64,000 bases of DNA from NCBI GenBank assembly GCA_035304385.1, contig DATGQD010000018.1:1-64000 (forward strand), in the 5' to 3' direction. The DNA is from ZC4RG29 sp035304385. Its GTDB lineage: Bacteria; Bacteroidota; Bacteroidia; Cytophagales; Cyclobacteriaceae. The translations under genes were made by a program, and so were the position numbers. The notes under the pieces were generated by a model. It was not told the DNA's origin and made no database searches. It saw nothing but the letters and a program-made list of their open reading frames with translations. Positions 1-7,752 of the stretch are shown here, one piece after another; position 1 is the stretch's first letter; each line of letters begins with the position of its first letter.

Positions 1-5
1 CGGCC

Positions 6-34
6 TTACTTTTTGAAAAATAATTCTACCTTTG
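6..34 (+). promoter_or_regulatory. Bacteroidota-type promoter of tRNA-Gln
   Basis: TACCTTTG at 27-34 matches the -7 consensus TAnnTTTG of Bacteroidota housekeeping sigma factor. A weak -33 element (TTA at 6-8) lies 18 nt upstream. The tRNA begins 30 nt downstream. Confidence 0.6.
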
Positions 35-63
35 CAATCCCAATTTGGGGACTTACATCACTT

Positions 64-136
64 TGCCCGATGGTGTAACTGGCAACACGCCTGATTTTGA
101 TTCAGGAAAGTCCAGGTTCGAGCCCTGGTCGGGCAA
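64..136 (+). tRNA. tRNA-Gln (anticodon TTG)
   Basis: A full cloverleaf folds here. The acceptor stem pairs TGCCCGA (64-70) with TCGGGCA (129-135). The anticodon stem is CCTGA/TCAGG around the loop TTTTGAT, giving anticodon TTG and reading CAA. The T arm is CCAGG/CCTGG around TTCGAGC. The discriminator base is A and no CCA end is encoded. A TAnnTTTG promoter lies just upstream and a hairpin terminator just downstream, so it appears to be its own transcription unit. Confidence 0.95.
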
Positions 137-143
137 CGAGAGG

Positions 144-167
144 ATCCCGCCTGGAGACGGGATTTTT
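144..167 (+). terminator. Rho-independent terminator after tRNA-Gln
   Basis: ATCCCG (144-149) pairs with CGGGAT (158-163) around an 8-nt loop and runs into a T tract. It separates the tRNA from prs. Confidence 0.8.
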
Positions 168-207
168 GTATTAATTGGGGTGCCGGCCCGGTAGGGACCT
201 GACGATC

Positions 208-1137
208 ATGGCTGTAAAAATTCTTAGTGGAAGCGCTACTATCTACCTGGCTCAGCGTATAGCCCATGCCTATGGTGAGCCCTTGGGGAAAGTTCACTAC
301 CAACGCTTTAGCGATGGCGAGATGTCTCCCTTCATTGGGGAGTCGGTACGCGGTCACGAGGTGTTCATCATCCAGTCCACCTTCGCGCCTGCCGACAACC
401 TCCTGGAACTGCTCCTCATGGTCGACGCAGCGCGTAGGGCCAGCGCCTCCAGCGTTAACGTCCTTATCCCCTACTTCGGATATGCGCGGCAGGACCGAAA
501 GGATAAACCCCGTGTTTCCATTGCCGCCAAACTGATTGCCAACCTCATTTCGGCGGCAGGCGCTACGCGCATTATGGCGTGCGACCTCCACGCTGACCAA
601 ATCCAGGGTTTCTTCGATATTCCCGTAGACCACCTGGACGGCGCCTACATTTTCGTCCCTTACCTCAAATCACTCGGCCTTACCGACATTATGTTCGCGT
701 CGCCGGACGTAGGCGGCATCAAGCGGGCACGAAGCTTTGCAAAATACTTCGAGGCCGAACTCGCCGTATGCGACAAATACCGCAAGGAGGCCAACAAGAT
801 AAGCTCCATGCGGCTGATCGGTGAAGTAGAGGGTAAAGATGTGGTGCTGGTCGACGACCTGGTGGATACGGGCGGAACCATTTGCCGTGCCGCAGCCTTG
901 CTCAAGGAGAAAGGCGCCAAGACGGTGCGCGCAGTGTGTACCCACCCCGTGCTGTCCGGCAAAGCATACGAGAACATTCAGGAATCAGCGCTTGAAGAAC
1001 TCGTCGTCACCGACACCATCCCGCTGAAAAAGAACCTTTCAAAGATCAAGGTGCTGACGGTATCTGACCTGTTTGCAAAGGCGATACGAAAGATCCACGA
1101 TCACGAATCCATCAGCTCCTTGTTCATTCAGTTGTAA
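208..1137 (+). CDS. prs: Ribose-phosphate pyrophosphokinase (PRPP synthetase)
   Basis: This cytosolic enzyme transfers pyrophosphate from ATP to ribose 5-phosphate to make PRPP, the precursor of purines, pyrimidines, histidine and NAD. The 309-residue protein has the normal class I length. Visible signatures are the ATP-binding segment FGYARQDRK, the metal-binding CDLHADQIQGFF and the PRPP loop VVLVDDLVDTGGT. I chose ATG 208, which gives MAVKILSGS; an in-frame TTG at 175 would add a non-conserved tail. rplY follows after 26 nt. The prs-rplY-pth order is common in bacteria and suggests shared expression. Confidence 0.96.
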   Translation: MAVKILSGSATIYLAQRIAHAYGEPLGKVHYQRFSDGEMSPFIGESVRGHEVFIIQSTFAPADNLLELLLMVDAARRASASSVNVLIPYFGYARQDRKDKPRVSIAAKLIANLISAAGATRIMACDLHADQIQGFFDIPVDHLDGAYIFVPYLKSLGLTDIMFASPDVGGIKRARSFAKYFEAELAVCDKYRKEANKISSMRLIGEVEGKDVVLVDDLVDTGGTICRAAALLKEKGAKTVRAVCTHPVLSGKAYENIQESALEELVVTDTIPLKKNLSKIKVLTVSDLFAKAIRKIHDHESISSLFIQL

Positions 1138-1163
1138 TCATTCACAAAAAATAAATACACATC

Positions 1164-1793
1164 ATGAAAACAGTTGAGATTATAGGGTATAAAAGAGCAA
1201 ATCTCGGCAAGAGCGACTCACAGCGACTAAGGGAAGAAGGCAATGTGCCCTGCGTTCTGTACGGCGCAGGCCCCCAGATACACTTCCACGCTCCGATGAT
1301 CCTTTTCCGCGACCTCGTCTATACCAACGAAGCACACTTCGTGCACCTTAACATCGAAGGGGAGGAATGTCAGGCTATCCTGCAAGACATACAATTCCAT
1401 CCCGTCAGTGAAGTCATCATGCATGCTGACTTCCTGCGTATTTCGGAAGATAGAAAGATCAGAATGAAGATCCCCACACGGATTGTCGGCCAGGCGCCGG
1501 GCGTCGTGAAGGGCGGTACGCTGGTCAGAAAGAAGGACTCGCTCGTCGTGATCGCCTATCCTAAGGACATGCCGGATCATATCGACGTTGATGTGTCGCA
1601 CCTCGACTTCCACCATGCGGTGAAGGTCGGCGACATAGCCCGTGCGGAAATTGAATTCTCCGAATCGCCCAACGCTCCCATTGCGGTCGTTGAAGTGCCC
1701 CGGGCTGCGAAAATGGAAGTCGCCACCACTGAGGCCGCACCTGCGGAGGCGCCCGCGGCCGGTGCCGAAAAGAAAGAAGAACCCAAGAAATAA
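1164..1793 (+). CDS. rplY: 50S ribosomal protein L25/general stress protein Ctc
   Basis: L25 binds 5S rRNA in the large ribosomal subunit. The 209-residue protein is the long Ctc/TL5 type. An N-terminal L25 domain (about 1-90, with LREEGNVPCVLYG) is followed by a beta-rich C-terminal domain (about 95-180, with GQAPGVVKGGTL). The end is a low-complexity Ala/Glu/Lys tail, typical of this family. It begins 26 nt after prs and is followed by a strong terminator before pth, so prs and rplY probably form one unit. Confidence 0.95.
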   Translation: MKTVEIIGYKRANLGKSDSQRLREEGNVPCVLYGAGPQIHFHAPMILFRDLVYTNEAHFVHLNIEGEECQAILQDIQFHPVSEVIMHADFLRISEDRKIRMKIPTRIVGQAPGVVKGGTLVRKKDSLVVIAYPKDMPDHIDVDVSHLDFHHAVKVGDIARAEIEFSESPNAPIAVVEVPRAAKMEVATTEAAPAEAPAAGAEKKEEPKK

Positions 1794-1815
1794 CGGTGTT
1801 CGGCAAAGTTTGATG

Positions 1816-1853
1816 GAGAGTCCCGGCGTGTGTCCGGGACTCTCTTTATTTTT
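1816..1853 (+). terminator. Strong Rho-independent terminator after rplY
   Basis: An 11-bp perfect stem (GAGAGTCCCGG at 1816-1826 with its complement at 1834-1844), a 7-nt loop and TTTATTTTT. It lies 40 nt upstream of pth, so pth probably depends on readthrough or its own promoter. Confidence 0.9.
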
Positions 1854-1893
1854 GGCGCTTGTATACCTTGCACTTCACCGAGTTACGGCCATC

Positions 1894-2454
1894 ATGAAAT
1901 ACCTTATCGCAGGACTGGGAAATATCGGAGGCGAATACGAACTGACGCGCCACAACATCGGTTTCCTCGTACTCGACCAACTGGCCGACAAACTCAACGC
2001 GACGTTCTCGACCCAACGCCTCGCCGATAAGGCCGAAGGCCGGTACAAGGGCAGGAACCTGCACCTGATCAAACCGTCCACGTACATGAACCTGAGTGGC
2101 AAGGCCGTTCGGTACTGGGCCAACACGCTGAAGATACAGAAGGAAAACCTGCTGGTCATCGTCGACGACGTAGCACTCCCCTTCGGCAGCCTCCGAATGA
2201 GAGGCAAGGGAAGCACAGCAGGACATAACGGCCTGCACAGCATAGAAGCCGAATTGGGTGGCCCGGACTACCCGCGTCTTAGGTTCGGAATAGGCAACGA
2301 CTTTCCGCGGGGCGGCCAGGTCGACTACGTACTGAGCCGTTTTACGCCCGAGGAGTTTGAGGCCCTGCCCAAGCACATCGAAAAGGCGGTAGAGATGATC
2401 TTATCGTTCTGTACCCAGGGTCTCAACCGCACCATGAGCCTGTATAACGATTGA
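1894..2454 (+). CDS. pth: Peptidyl-tRNA hydrolase
   Basis: Pth releases tRNA from peptidyl-tRNAs dropped by stalled ribosomes. The 186-residue protein has the family length. It shows the N-terminal signature YLIAGLGNIGGEYELTRHN with catalytic His in the TRHN element, the KPSTYMNLSG segment, the catalytic-region VDDVALPFG and GSTAGHNGL. ATG 1894 begins MKYLIAGLGN. Reading further upstream would run through the terminator hairpin and give unrelated sequence, so that extension is rejected. The gene for a thiamine-binding protein follows 24 nt later. Confidence 0.96.
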   Translation: MKYLIAGLGNIGGEYELTRHNIGFLVLDQLADKLNATFSTQRLADKAEGRYKGRNLHLIKPSTYMNLSGKAVRYWANTLKIQKENLLVIVDDVALPFGSLRMRGKGSTAGHNGLHSIEAELGGPDYPRLRFGIGNDFPRGGQVDYVLSRFTPEEFEALPKHIEKAVEMILSFCTQGLNRTMSLYND

Positions 2455-2478
2455 TGCAATACGATAACCCTCACAATC

Positions 2479-2787
2479 ATGAAACACAATATTCACCTGG
2501 CCCTCCAAATCGTCCCGCTGACGTCGGGCGACCGCGCCTATTCGCTGATCGACAAAGCCATCGAGGCCATCGACGCCAGCGGACTTCGCTACCAGGTGGG
2601 CGCTATGGAAACAGTGATTGAAGGACCTTACGACGAGGTCATGCGTACCGTCAAATTGGCCCAACAGGCCTGCCTCGATGCCGGGGCTGAAGAGATCGTC
2701 GTAACCATCAAGTTACACGTTCGCAAGAACGCGGACGTGACCTTTGGGGAGAAACTCGACAAGTACAGCGGATCAGCTAACGGTTGA
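2479..2787 (+). CDS. Thiamine-binding protein, MTH1187/YkoF-like (UPF0045)
   Basis: This 102-residue protein matches the small ferredoxin-fold family once called DUF77/UPF0045, whose members bind thiamine or related molecules in the cytosol. Visible hallmarks are the start LALQIVPL, the helix YSLIDKAIEAIDASGL, the strand YQVGAMETVIEG and the later EEIVVTIKLHVR. The exact ligand here cannot be told from sequence. The gene follows pth by 24 nt. Its 3' end overlaps the 3' end of the convergent metG by 15 nt, with no terminator visible between them. Confidence 0.8.
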   Translation: MKHNIHLALQIVPLTSGDRAYSLIDKAIEAIDASGLRYQVGAMETVIEGPYDEVMRTVKLAQQACLDAGAEEIVVTIKLHVRKNADVTFGEKLDKYSGSANG

Positions 2788-4863
2788 CCCGGGGGTAACA
2801 GGGTCGGAAGGGACGACCAGCCGCAGCTTCCCGTCCTGGTCTTCGGCCATCAGGATCATACCCTGCGATTCGACACCCATCATCTTTCGCGGCGCCAGGT
2901 TCGCTATGAGCGTCACTTGTTTGCCCACCAGGTCCTCGGGCTTATAATGGCGGGCGATGCCGCTGAGGATGGTACGCCTGTCAATGCCGGTGTCGACCAG
3001 AAGCTTGAGGAGCTTATCCGATTTCTCGACCTTTTCAGCCTGCAATACTTTACCCACACGGATGTCGAGCTTGGCAAAATCATCGAACTTGATTTCGGCC
3101 TTGAGTGGCTCCAGCTTCCCTCCGGGGGCGGCGACTTTAGCTTCGCGTGCCTTTTGCAGCTTCGCTATCTGCCGCTCGATATCGGCGTCCTCCACGTTGC
3201 GGTATAACAGCTCAGCTTTGTTCAACCGGTGACGGTCGGTAACGGTGTCGACTATTCGACGCTCGGTCCAGAAAGCCGTACGCGCTGCTGCGGGTGTTTC
3301 ATCGTTTAGCTGTCTATGCATTGCCGCTGCGCCGTCGGGAAGGAAGGGTTCGGATGCGAGCGCGATGTTGCCGCACAGGTTCAACGCGAAGCGCAATATA
3401 TGGGCCACGGCGTCCTTGTCGGTTTTCGCGACCTTCCAGGGCTGTGTATCGGCGAGAAACTTGTTGCCGGCGCGTGCGAGGTTCATCATGTGAAACTGCG
3501 CTTCCCTGAAGCGGAACGTGTCGAGCGCATGGATCATTTCCCCGATGTTCTCATTGAACTGGGCGAGCGTTTCATCCTTAGCCCGGTTGATCGCGGTTCT
3601 CACGTCGCTGGATCCTGTCAACTCAGCCGCGGCAGGCACCACGCCGTCGAAGTACTTCCAGGTGAGGACCATCACCCGGTTCACCAGGTTACCCAGAATG
3701 GCTACCAGTTCGCTGTTTACTTTCTGCTGGTAATCCTTCCAGGTGAAGTCGGAGTCCTTCGTCTCCGGTGAAATACTGGTGAGTACGTATCGCAATTCGT
3801 CGCGGCGTCCCGGCAGTTCCTGAAGGTATTCGTGGAGCCACACGGCGTAATTGCGCGACGTCGAAAGCTTGTCGCCTTCCAGGTTCAGGAATTCGTTGGC
3901 CGGCACATTGTCGGGCAGCACATAGTCGCCCGCAGCCTTCAGCATGGCGGGGAAGATGATGCAATGGAACACGATGTTATCCTTGCCGATAAAGTGAATG
4001 AGGCGGGTGTCCGGATCCTTCCAATACTTTTGCCAGTCGTCAGGTCTCAGCTCCTTGGTTGCGGAGATGTATCCGATGGGCGCATCGAACCAAACGTACA
4101 GCACCTTGCCTTCGGCCTCGGGAAGGGGCACAGGCACGCCCCAGTCAAGGTCGCGGGTGATGGATCGCGGTTGGAGGCCCTGATCGATCCAGGACTTGCA
4201 TTGGCCGTATACATTCGTCTTCCAGTCGTCTTTGTGTCCTTCCAGAACCCACTCCCTCAGCCACGACTCGTACTGGTCGAGGGGAAAGTACCAATGCTTT
4301 GTTTCACGGAGTACAGGCGGCTGACCGGAGACGGTAGACCTGGGGTTGATGAGTTCGCGGGGACTAAGACTCGTGCCGCAGCGTTCGCACTGATCACCGT
4401 ATGCGTTCTCATAACCACAATTCGGACACGTACCAATGATGTACCTGTCGGCAAGGAAGATGCCCTCCTGCTCGTCGTAATACTGGTCTGACGTCTCTTC
4501 TTGAAGTATGCCTTTGTTGTAGATGTTGGTAAAAAACTCCTGTGCTGTATCGTAATGGACCTTTGCCGACGTTCGCGAGTACACATCGAATGAAATGCCG
4601 AACTCCTGGAAGGACTTCTTCATTATCTCGTGATACTTGTCGACAAACGCCTGCGGCGAGACACCTTCTTTACGCGCGCCCAGGGTAATAGCCACACCGT
4701 GTTCGTCGGAGCCTCCTACATAGATCACATCTTCACCCCTGAGCCGCAGGTAACGTACATAAGTGTCGGCAGGCAGATAGGCGCCCGCGATATGTCCGAT
4801 ATGAAGCGGTCCGTTGGCATAGGGAAGCGCGGAGGTGACGGTATATCTCTTAAATTTTTTCAT
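2773..4863 (-). CDS. metG: Methionyl-tRNA synthetase with C-terminal tRNA-binding domain
   Basis: MetRS charges initiator and elongator tRNA-Met with methionine. The 696-residue protein has the class I HIGH motif at 21-24, a knuckle with four Cys (146, 149, 159, 162) for zinc, and the KMSKS-type loop as KLSTS at 332-336. The last 110 residues form an EMAP/Trbp111-like tRNA-binding fold (FDDFAKLDIRVGKV, LSGIARHY, NLAPRKMMGVESQGM), which normally drives dimerization. ATG 4863 gives MKKFKRYTVTSALPYANG, the usual family start; a start at 4905 would add 14 non-conserved residues. The 3' end overlaps the convergent thiamine-binding gene by 15 nt. Confidence 0.96.
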   Translation of the reverse strand: MKKFKRYTVTSALPYANGPLHIGHIAGAYLPADTYVRYLRLRGEDVIYVGGSDEHGVAITLGARKEGVSPQAFVDKYHEIMKKSFQEFGISFDVYSRTSAKVHYDTAQEFFTNIYNKGILQEETSDQYYDEQEGIFLADRYIIGTCPNCGYENAYGDQCERCGTSLSPRELINPRSTVSGQPPVLRETKHWYFPLDQYESWLREWVLEGHKDDWKTNVYGQCKSWIDQGLQPRSITRDLDWGVPVPLPEAEGKVLYVWFDAPIGYISATKELRPDDWQKYWKDPDTRLIHFIGKDNIVFHCIIFPAMLKAAGDYVLPDNVPANEFLNLEGDKLSTSRNYAVWLHEYLQELPGRRDELRYVLTSISPETKDSDFTWKDYQQKVNSELVAILGNLVNRVMVLTWKYFDGVVPAAAELTGSSDVRTAINRAKDETLAQFNENIGEMIHALDTFRFREAQFHMMNLARAGNKFLADTQPWKVAKTDKDAVAHILRFALNLCGNIALASEPFLPDGAAAMHRQLNDETPAAARTAFWTERRIVDTVTDRHRLNKAELLYRNVEDADIERQIAKLQKAREAKVAAPGGKLEPLKAEIKFDDFAKLDIRVGKVLQAEKVEKSDKLLKLLVDTGIDRRTILSGIARHYKPEDLVGKQVTLIANLAPRKMMGVESQGMILMAEDQDGKLRLVVPSDPVTPGSTVS

Positions 4864-4935
4864 GATGAATACTATAACCGGATCGGGTCGGTTGAGCCCC
4901 TGCAAAGATGATAATAGTAACGTTGCGAAAAAAGG

Positions 4936-7053
4936 CTAGACGGCCACTTCAGCCCGCATTCGGGAGGTGGTGAGGGAGAACTTAACGAAGAACTCTGTGT
5001 AGCCTTCCGGTGTGGTCTTGAGGTCGATCTGCCCTCCTATTTTCTCGGTGGCAGTCTTGGTAAGATACAGGCCGATGCCACCTGTACCTGAACGCTCGGA
5101 TGCCCTGGAGAACATCTGGAAGATCTTATCCGGGTTGACCTGGCTTATGCCGATGCCGTTGTCGATCACCCGCACCTTGAGCGTGTTGCCGTCGCGCTCC
5201 ACCTTGATCATAACAAACGGATCGGCACGGTCTGAATCGTTATAGAACTTGATCGCATTATCGATGAGGTTCTCAAGGATGATGCGTATCAGTTCTTTGT
5301 CGGAATAGAAGACGATATTTTCTTCGATTTCCTTTTTGATGGTCAGGCGTGGTGGCAAGCCTCGCTTTCGCTCCAATACGATAACGTCGTCGACGATCTC
5401 GGCGAAGTCGATGAGCTCATGGCTGGCGGATGAATTGTTGATCTGGTTGATGATCAAGAGCCGGGTGAGGATTGTGTTGAGCTTCTCTGCGGTAGCATCA
5501 AGCTTGTTGAAGTAATCGAGTGCCAGGGGATCCTTTACGTCCATGATGGCCACGTTACACATACCCTTGAGACTGGCCAGCGGGCCGCGGATGTCGTGAG
5601 ATGTTTTATAGATGAAGTTATCCAGTTCGTCGTTAACGCGTTTTAAGGCTTCATTTGCCACCTGGAGTTCGATCGTGCGGGCGTCGACCATTCGTTCGAG
5701 GTTCCGGTTGAGGGACGTCAGCTGACGGTTCTGATCTTCGATGGTAACCTTGGCATCGGACAACGCCTGGTTCACGCGTTTCTTAACGAGGTTGCTTCGA
5801 TAGAGTACGAACACGAGCAGGCCTGCCAGCACCGCGATGATCACGATAGCGATGTTGAAGCGCTGTTGCCGGATGAGCGCTTCGTTCTTGGAAGCGATGA
5901 TGGCGATGTTCTGTCGTTCTTCGAAGTTAGTCTTGATCTTGGCCAGGTTACTGATCAGCTGCTCGCTATAAACGCTATCCTTAAGGCTAATGTATTTGTC
6001 CTGGTAAGCCGAGGCCTTTTCGAAATCCCTTCGCGATGCATATACGTCGGCAAAGGCGCTGAATACACTAATGCGCAATTCGGTGTATTCAATTGTTTCG
6101 AGAATGGCTTCCACCTGCTGAAGGAACTGGATTGCGCGTTCGGGGTCGTTCATGTTTGCGCTCACCATATACAGGCCGAACAAGTTCTCTGCTTCCCATC
6201 GCTTGTTCTCGTTGTCGAGGGCGATCTCATAGGAAGTCTGATAATGGCGGTATGCCTCTTCCAGGTTTCCCAGGCCGAGGTTGGCAGATCCCAGTGTATA
6301 ATAGATCTGGTTGAGTCGCTCGGCGGTACAACGATCCTGGCAATAAGTCAGCGCTTCATTGAGATAGCGTACGGCCTTGGCGTTCTCGGATAGAGCGTTG
6401 TAGCAAAGCCCGATGTTGATCAGGCAATAGTCGATGTCGTAATAGTTGTTAGCCTCGCGCTTGATCTCAAGTGATCTCAGGAAGTAGTCGAGTGCCTGTT
6501 CGAAGTCGCGCAGCTTATAGTATACCAGCCCGATGTTGTTATAGGCGATACTCATCTCCAGCGGATTGCCTTCCGCCTCGCGGATGACGAGAGACTGAAA
6601 GTGGTAATCCAGGGCATTGTCATAGTTGGCCTGGTAGGTATAGGCTAACGCCAGACCGTTCAAAAGGAACTTAAGCTGATCGGTGTATTGGTTTCTGCGG
6701 GCAACACCCAGCACGGGTTTGTATTGCTGGATGGCTGCCTCAAGGTCGCTCTTCTTTACGTACAGGTTACCGAGGGCACGGCCTGCCTTTACGAGCGCAA
6801 GGCTGTCGCCGGTTGATAGCGCTACTTCCTTTGCTTGTTGTGCATAAGACAATGCCAGGTCATAGTTCTTTTCAGAGTGTATCCGGGCAAGTGCATAGAG
6901 TACTTCAAACCGTTGTCTGCCGCGGGTTTCAGGGAGTAAGGCGTTGAGTGAATCGAGCTCATCCTGTTGGGCGTAAACTTCACCTCTTATCCCGAGTAAG
7001 GCCGACAAAAATATCGTCAGGCCAATGATAGCTTTCAAAAAATTATCGTACAC
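4936..7053 (-). CDS. TPR-containing membrane sensor histidine kinase
   Basis: A two-component sensor of the Bacteroidota TPR type. In order it has a signal peptide (LKAIIGLTIFLSALL, ending VYAQ), about 330 residues of exported tetratricopeptide repeats (for example YNNIGLVYYKLRDFEQALDY), one membrane segment (IAIVIIAVLAGLLVFVLY), a coiled coil, a HisKA domain with phospho-acceptor His in YKTSHDIRGPL (residue 486), and an ATPase domain (NLIDNAIKFYN, IDNGIGIS, GTGGIGLYL). Two GTG starts are possible. I prefer 7053 because it gives a normal-length signal peptide; GTG 7104 sits about 5 nt from the predicted transcription start and adds AT-rich sequence. No response regulator is adjacent. It is divergent from three micropeptide genes. 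Confidence 0.85.
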   Translation of the reverse strand: MYDNFLKAIIGLTIFLSALLGIRGEVYAQQDELDSLNALLPETRGRQRFEVLYALARIHSEKNYDLALSYAQQAKEVALSTGDSLALVKAGRALGNLYVKKSDLEAAIQQYKPVLGVARRNQYTDQLKFLLNGLALAYTYQANYDNALDYHFQSLVIREAEGNPLEMSIAYNNIGLVYYKLRDFEQALDYFLRSLEIKREANNYYDIDYCLINIGLCYNALSENAKAVRYLNEALTYCQDRCTAERLNQIYYTLGSANLGLGNLEEAYRHYQTSYEIALDNENKRWEAENLFGLYMVSANMNDPERAIQFLQQVEAILETIEYTELRISVFSAFADVYASRRDFEKASAYQDKYISLKDSVYSEQLISNLAKIKTNFEERQNIAIIASKNEALIRQQRFNIAIVIIAVLAGLLVFVLYRSNLVKKRVNQALSDAKVTIEDQNRQLTSLNRNLERMVDARTIELQVANEALKRVNDELDNFIYKTSHDIRGPLASLKGMCNVAIMDVKDPLALDYFNKLDATAEKLNTILTRLLIINQINNSSASHELIDFAEIVDDVIVLERKRGLPPRLTIKKEIEENIVFYSDKELIRIILENLIDNAIKFYNDSDRADPFVMIKVERDGNTLKVRVIDNGIGISQVNPDKIFQMFSRASERSGTGGIGLYLTKTATEKIGGQIDLKTTPEGYTEFFVKFSLTTSRMRAEVAV

Positions 7054-7114
7054 GGGTAACGAATGAAATTTTATTACGCCAAATAGATTAAAGACAACCC
7101 GCACCTTTGGTTTA

Positions 7115-7144
7115 CAAAATTACTCCAAACAGAAAAATAAACAA
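7115..7144 (-). promoter_or_regulatory. Promoter of the TPR histidine kinase
   Basis: On the minus strand TAATTTTG (7122-7115) matches TAnnTTTG, and TTG (7144-7142) lies 19 nt upstream. Predicted transcription would start near 7109. Confidence 0.65.
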
Positions 7145-7164
7145 AAACCTAAAACCAACCCTAT

Positions 7165-7296
7165 ATGAAAAAGCTGTTCTACATAATGGCTATTGCCATT
7201 GCTAGTTCCCTTGCCCTGAGTGGCTGTACTGAAGATGAAGTGAGCCCGGTGAAGCCGCACAATGGTGGTGGAGCTGGAAGCTTTGACCCGCTTTAA
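7165..7296 (+). CDS. 43-residue lipoprotein, copy 1 (unknown function)
   Basis: A very short gene coding for an exported lipopeptide. It has a lysine-led hydrophobic signal (MKKLFYIMAIAIASSLA) and the lipobox LSGC with Cys21, so the mature product would be a 23-residue lipopeptide starting CTEDEVSPVK and ending AGSFDPL. It is followed 60 nt later by a second copy with an identical mature sequence but many synonymous changes. The shared A/C-rich leader (AAAACCAACC-type) also recurs. It is divergent from the TPR kinase. I recognise no family. That it is translated is inferred from the signal peptide, the lipobox and the synonymous-only divergence. Confidence 0.8.
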   Translation: MKKLFYIMAIAIASSLALSGCTEDEVSPVKPHNGGGAGSFDPL

Positions 7297-7356
7297 TCTC
7301 TTTACGAAGCAACCCAGGTTCATATCAAAAAATCAAAAACCCAAACCTAACAACCC

Positions 7357-7488
7357 ATGAAAAAGATCATCTACATTATGGTCATCGCACTCGTAAGTTC
7401 AATGGCCCTCACTTCCTGCACTGAAGACGAAGTAAGCCCCGTAAAGCCGCATAATGGCGGAGGAGCCGGCAGCTTTGATCCTCTGTAA
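7357..7488 (+). CDS. 43-residue lipoprotein, copy 2 (unknown function)
   Basis: Tandem duplicate of the preceding gene, also 43 codons. The signal peptide has drifted conservatively (MKKIIYIMVIALVSSMA) and the lipobox reads LTSC with Cys21. All 23 mature residues equal those of copy 1, while 13 of these 23 codons differ, every one silently. That pattern indicates an old duplication under strong purifying selection on the mature lipopeptide. The most likely location is the outer or inner membrane surface facing the periplasm. Function is unknown; the neighbours suggest a link to the TPR kinase, but this is inference. Confidence 0.82.
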   Translation: MKKIIYIMVIALVSSMALTSCTEDEVSPVKPHNGGGAGSFDPL

Positions 7489-7523
7489 CCAAGTTAAGAA
7501 TTTAGATTACTTATTCTATAGCC

Positions 7524-7694
7524 ATGAAAACGAAATCCTTACTATTCATCATAGCCGCTGCAATTCTCCTGTCCTTCACGGTTATCAGCAACCAGTCGAA
7601 CGACATGCCCGCAGCTACCGCCAGTAGCACGGCTACAACCACGGCATCTACCCCCAATAGCGGCTTTGCTATGGAGGATCCGAACCAGTGGTAA
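7524..7694 (+). CDS. 56-residue exported Thr/Ser-rich peptide (unknown function)
   Basis: Third micropeptide gene of the cluster, 35 nt after copy 2. The protein has an N-terminal signal or anchor (KTKSLLFIIAAAILLSFTVI) followed by a polar stretch rich in Ala, Ser and Thr and the ending GFAMEDPNQW. It has no lipobox Cys, so it is either secreted after cleavage or stays anchored by its N terminus. It shares no clear sequence with the two lipopeptides. A good terminator lies 27 nt after the stop, so the three genes probably form one transcript. No family is recognised. Confidence 0.7.
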   Translation: MKTKSLLFIIAAAILLSFTVISNQSNDMPAATASSTATTTASTPNSGFAMEDPNQW

Positions 7695-7720
7695 CAATTG
7701 AACCTAAACTGATCGATATG

Positions 7721-7752
7721 AAAAAAGGTACGCGAAATCGTGTACCTTTTTT
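7721..7752 (+). terminator. Terminator of the micropeptide cluster
   Basis: GGTACGCG at 7727-7734 pairs, with one G-T pair, to CGTGTACC at 7739-7746. The hairpin is flanked by A6 upstream and T6 downstream, so it could work in both directions. Confidence 0.85.
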
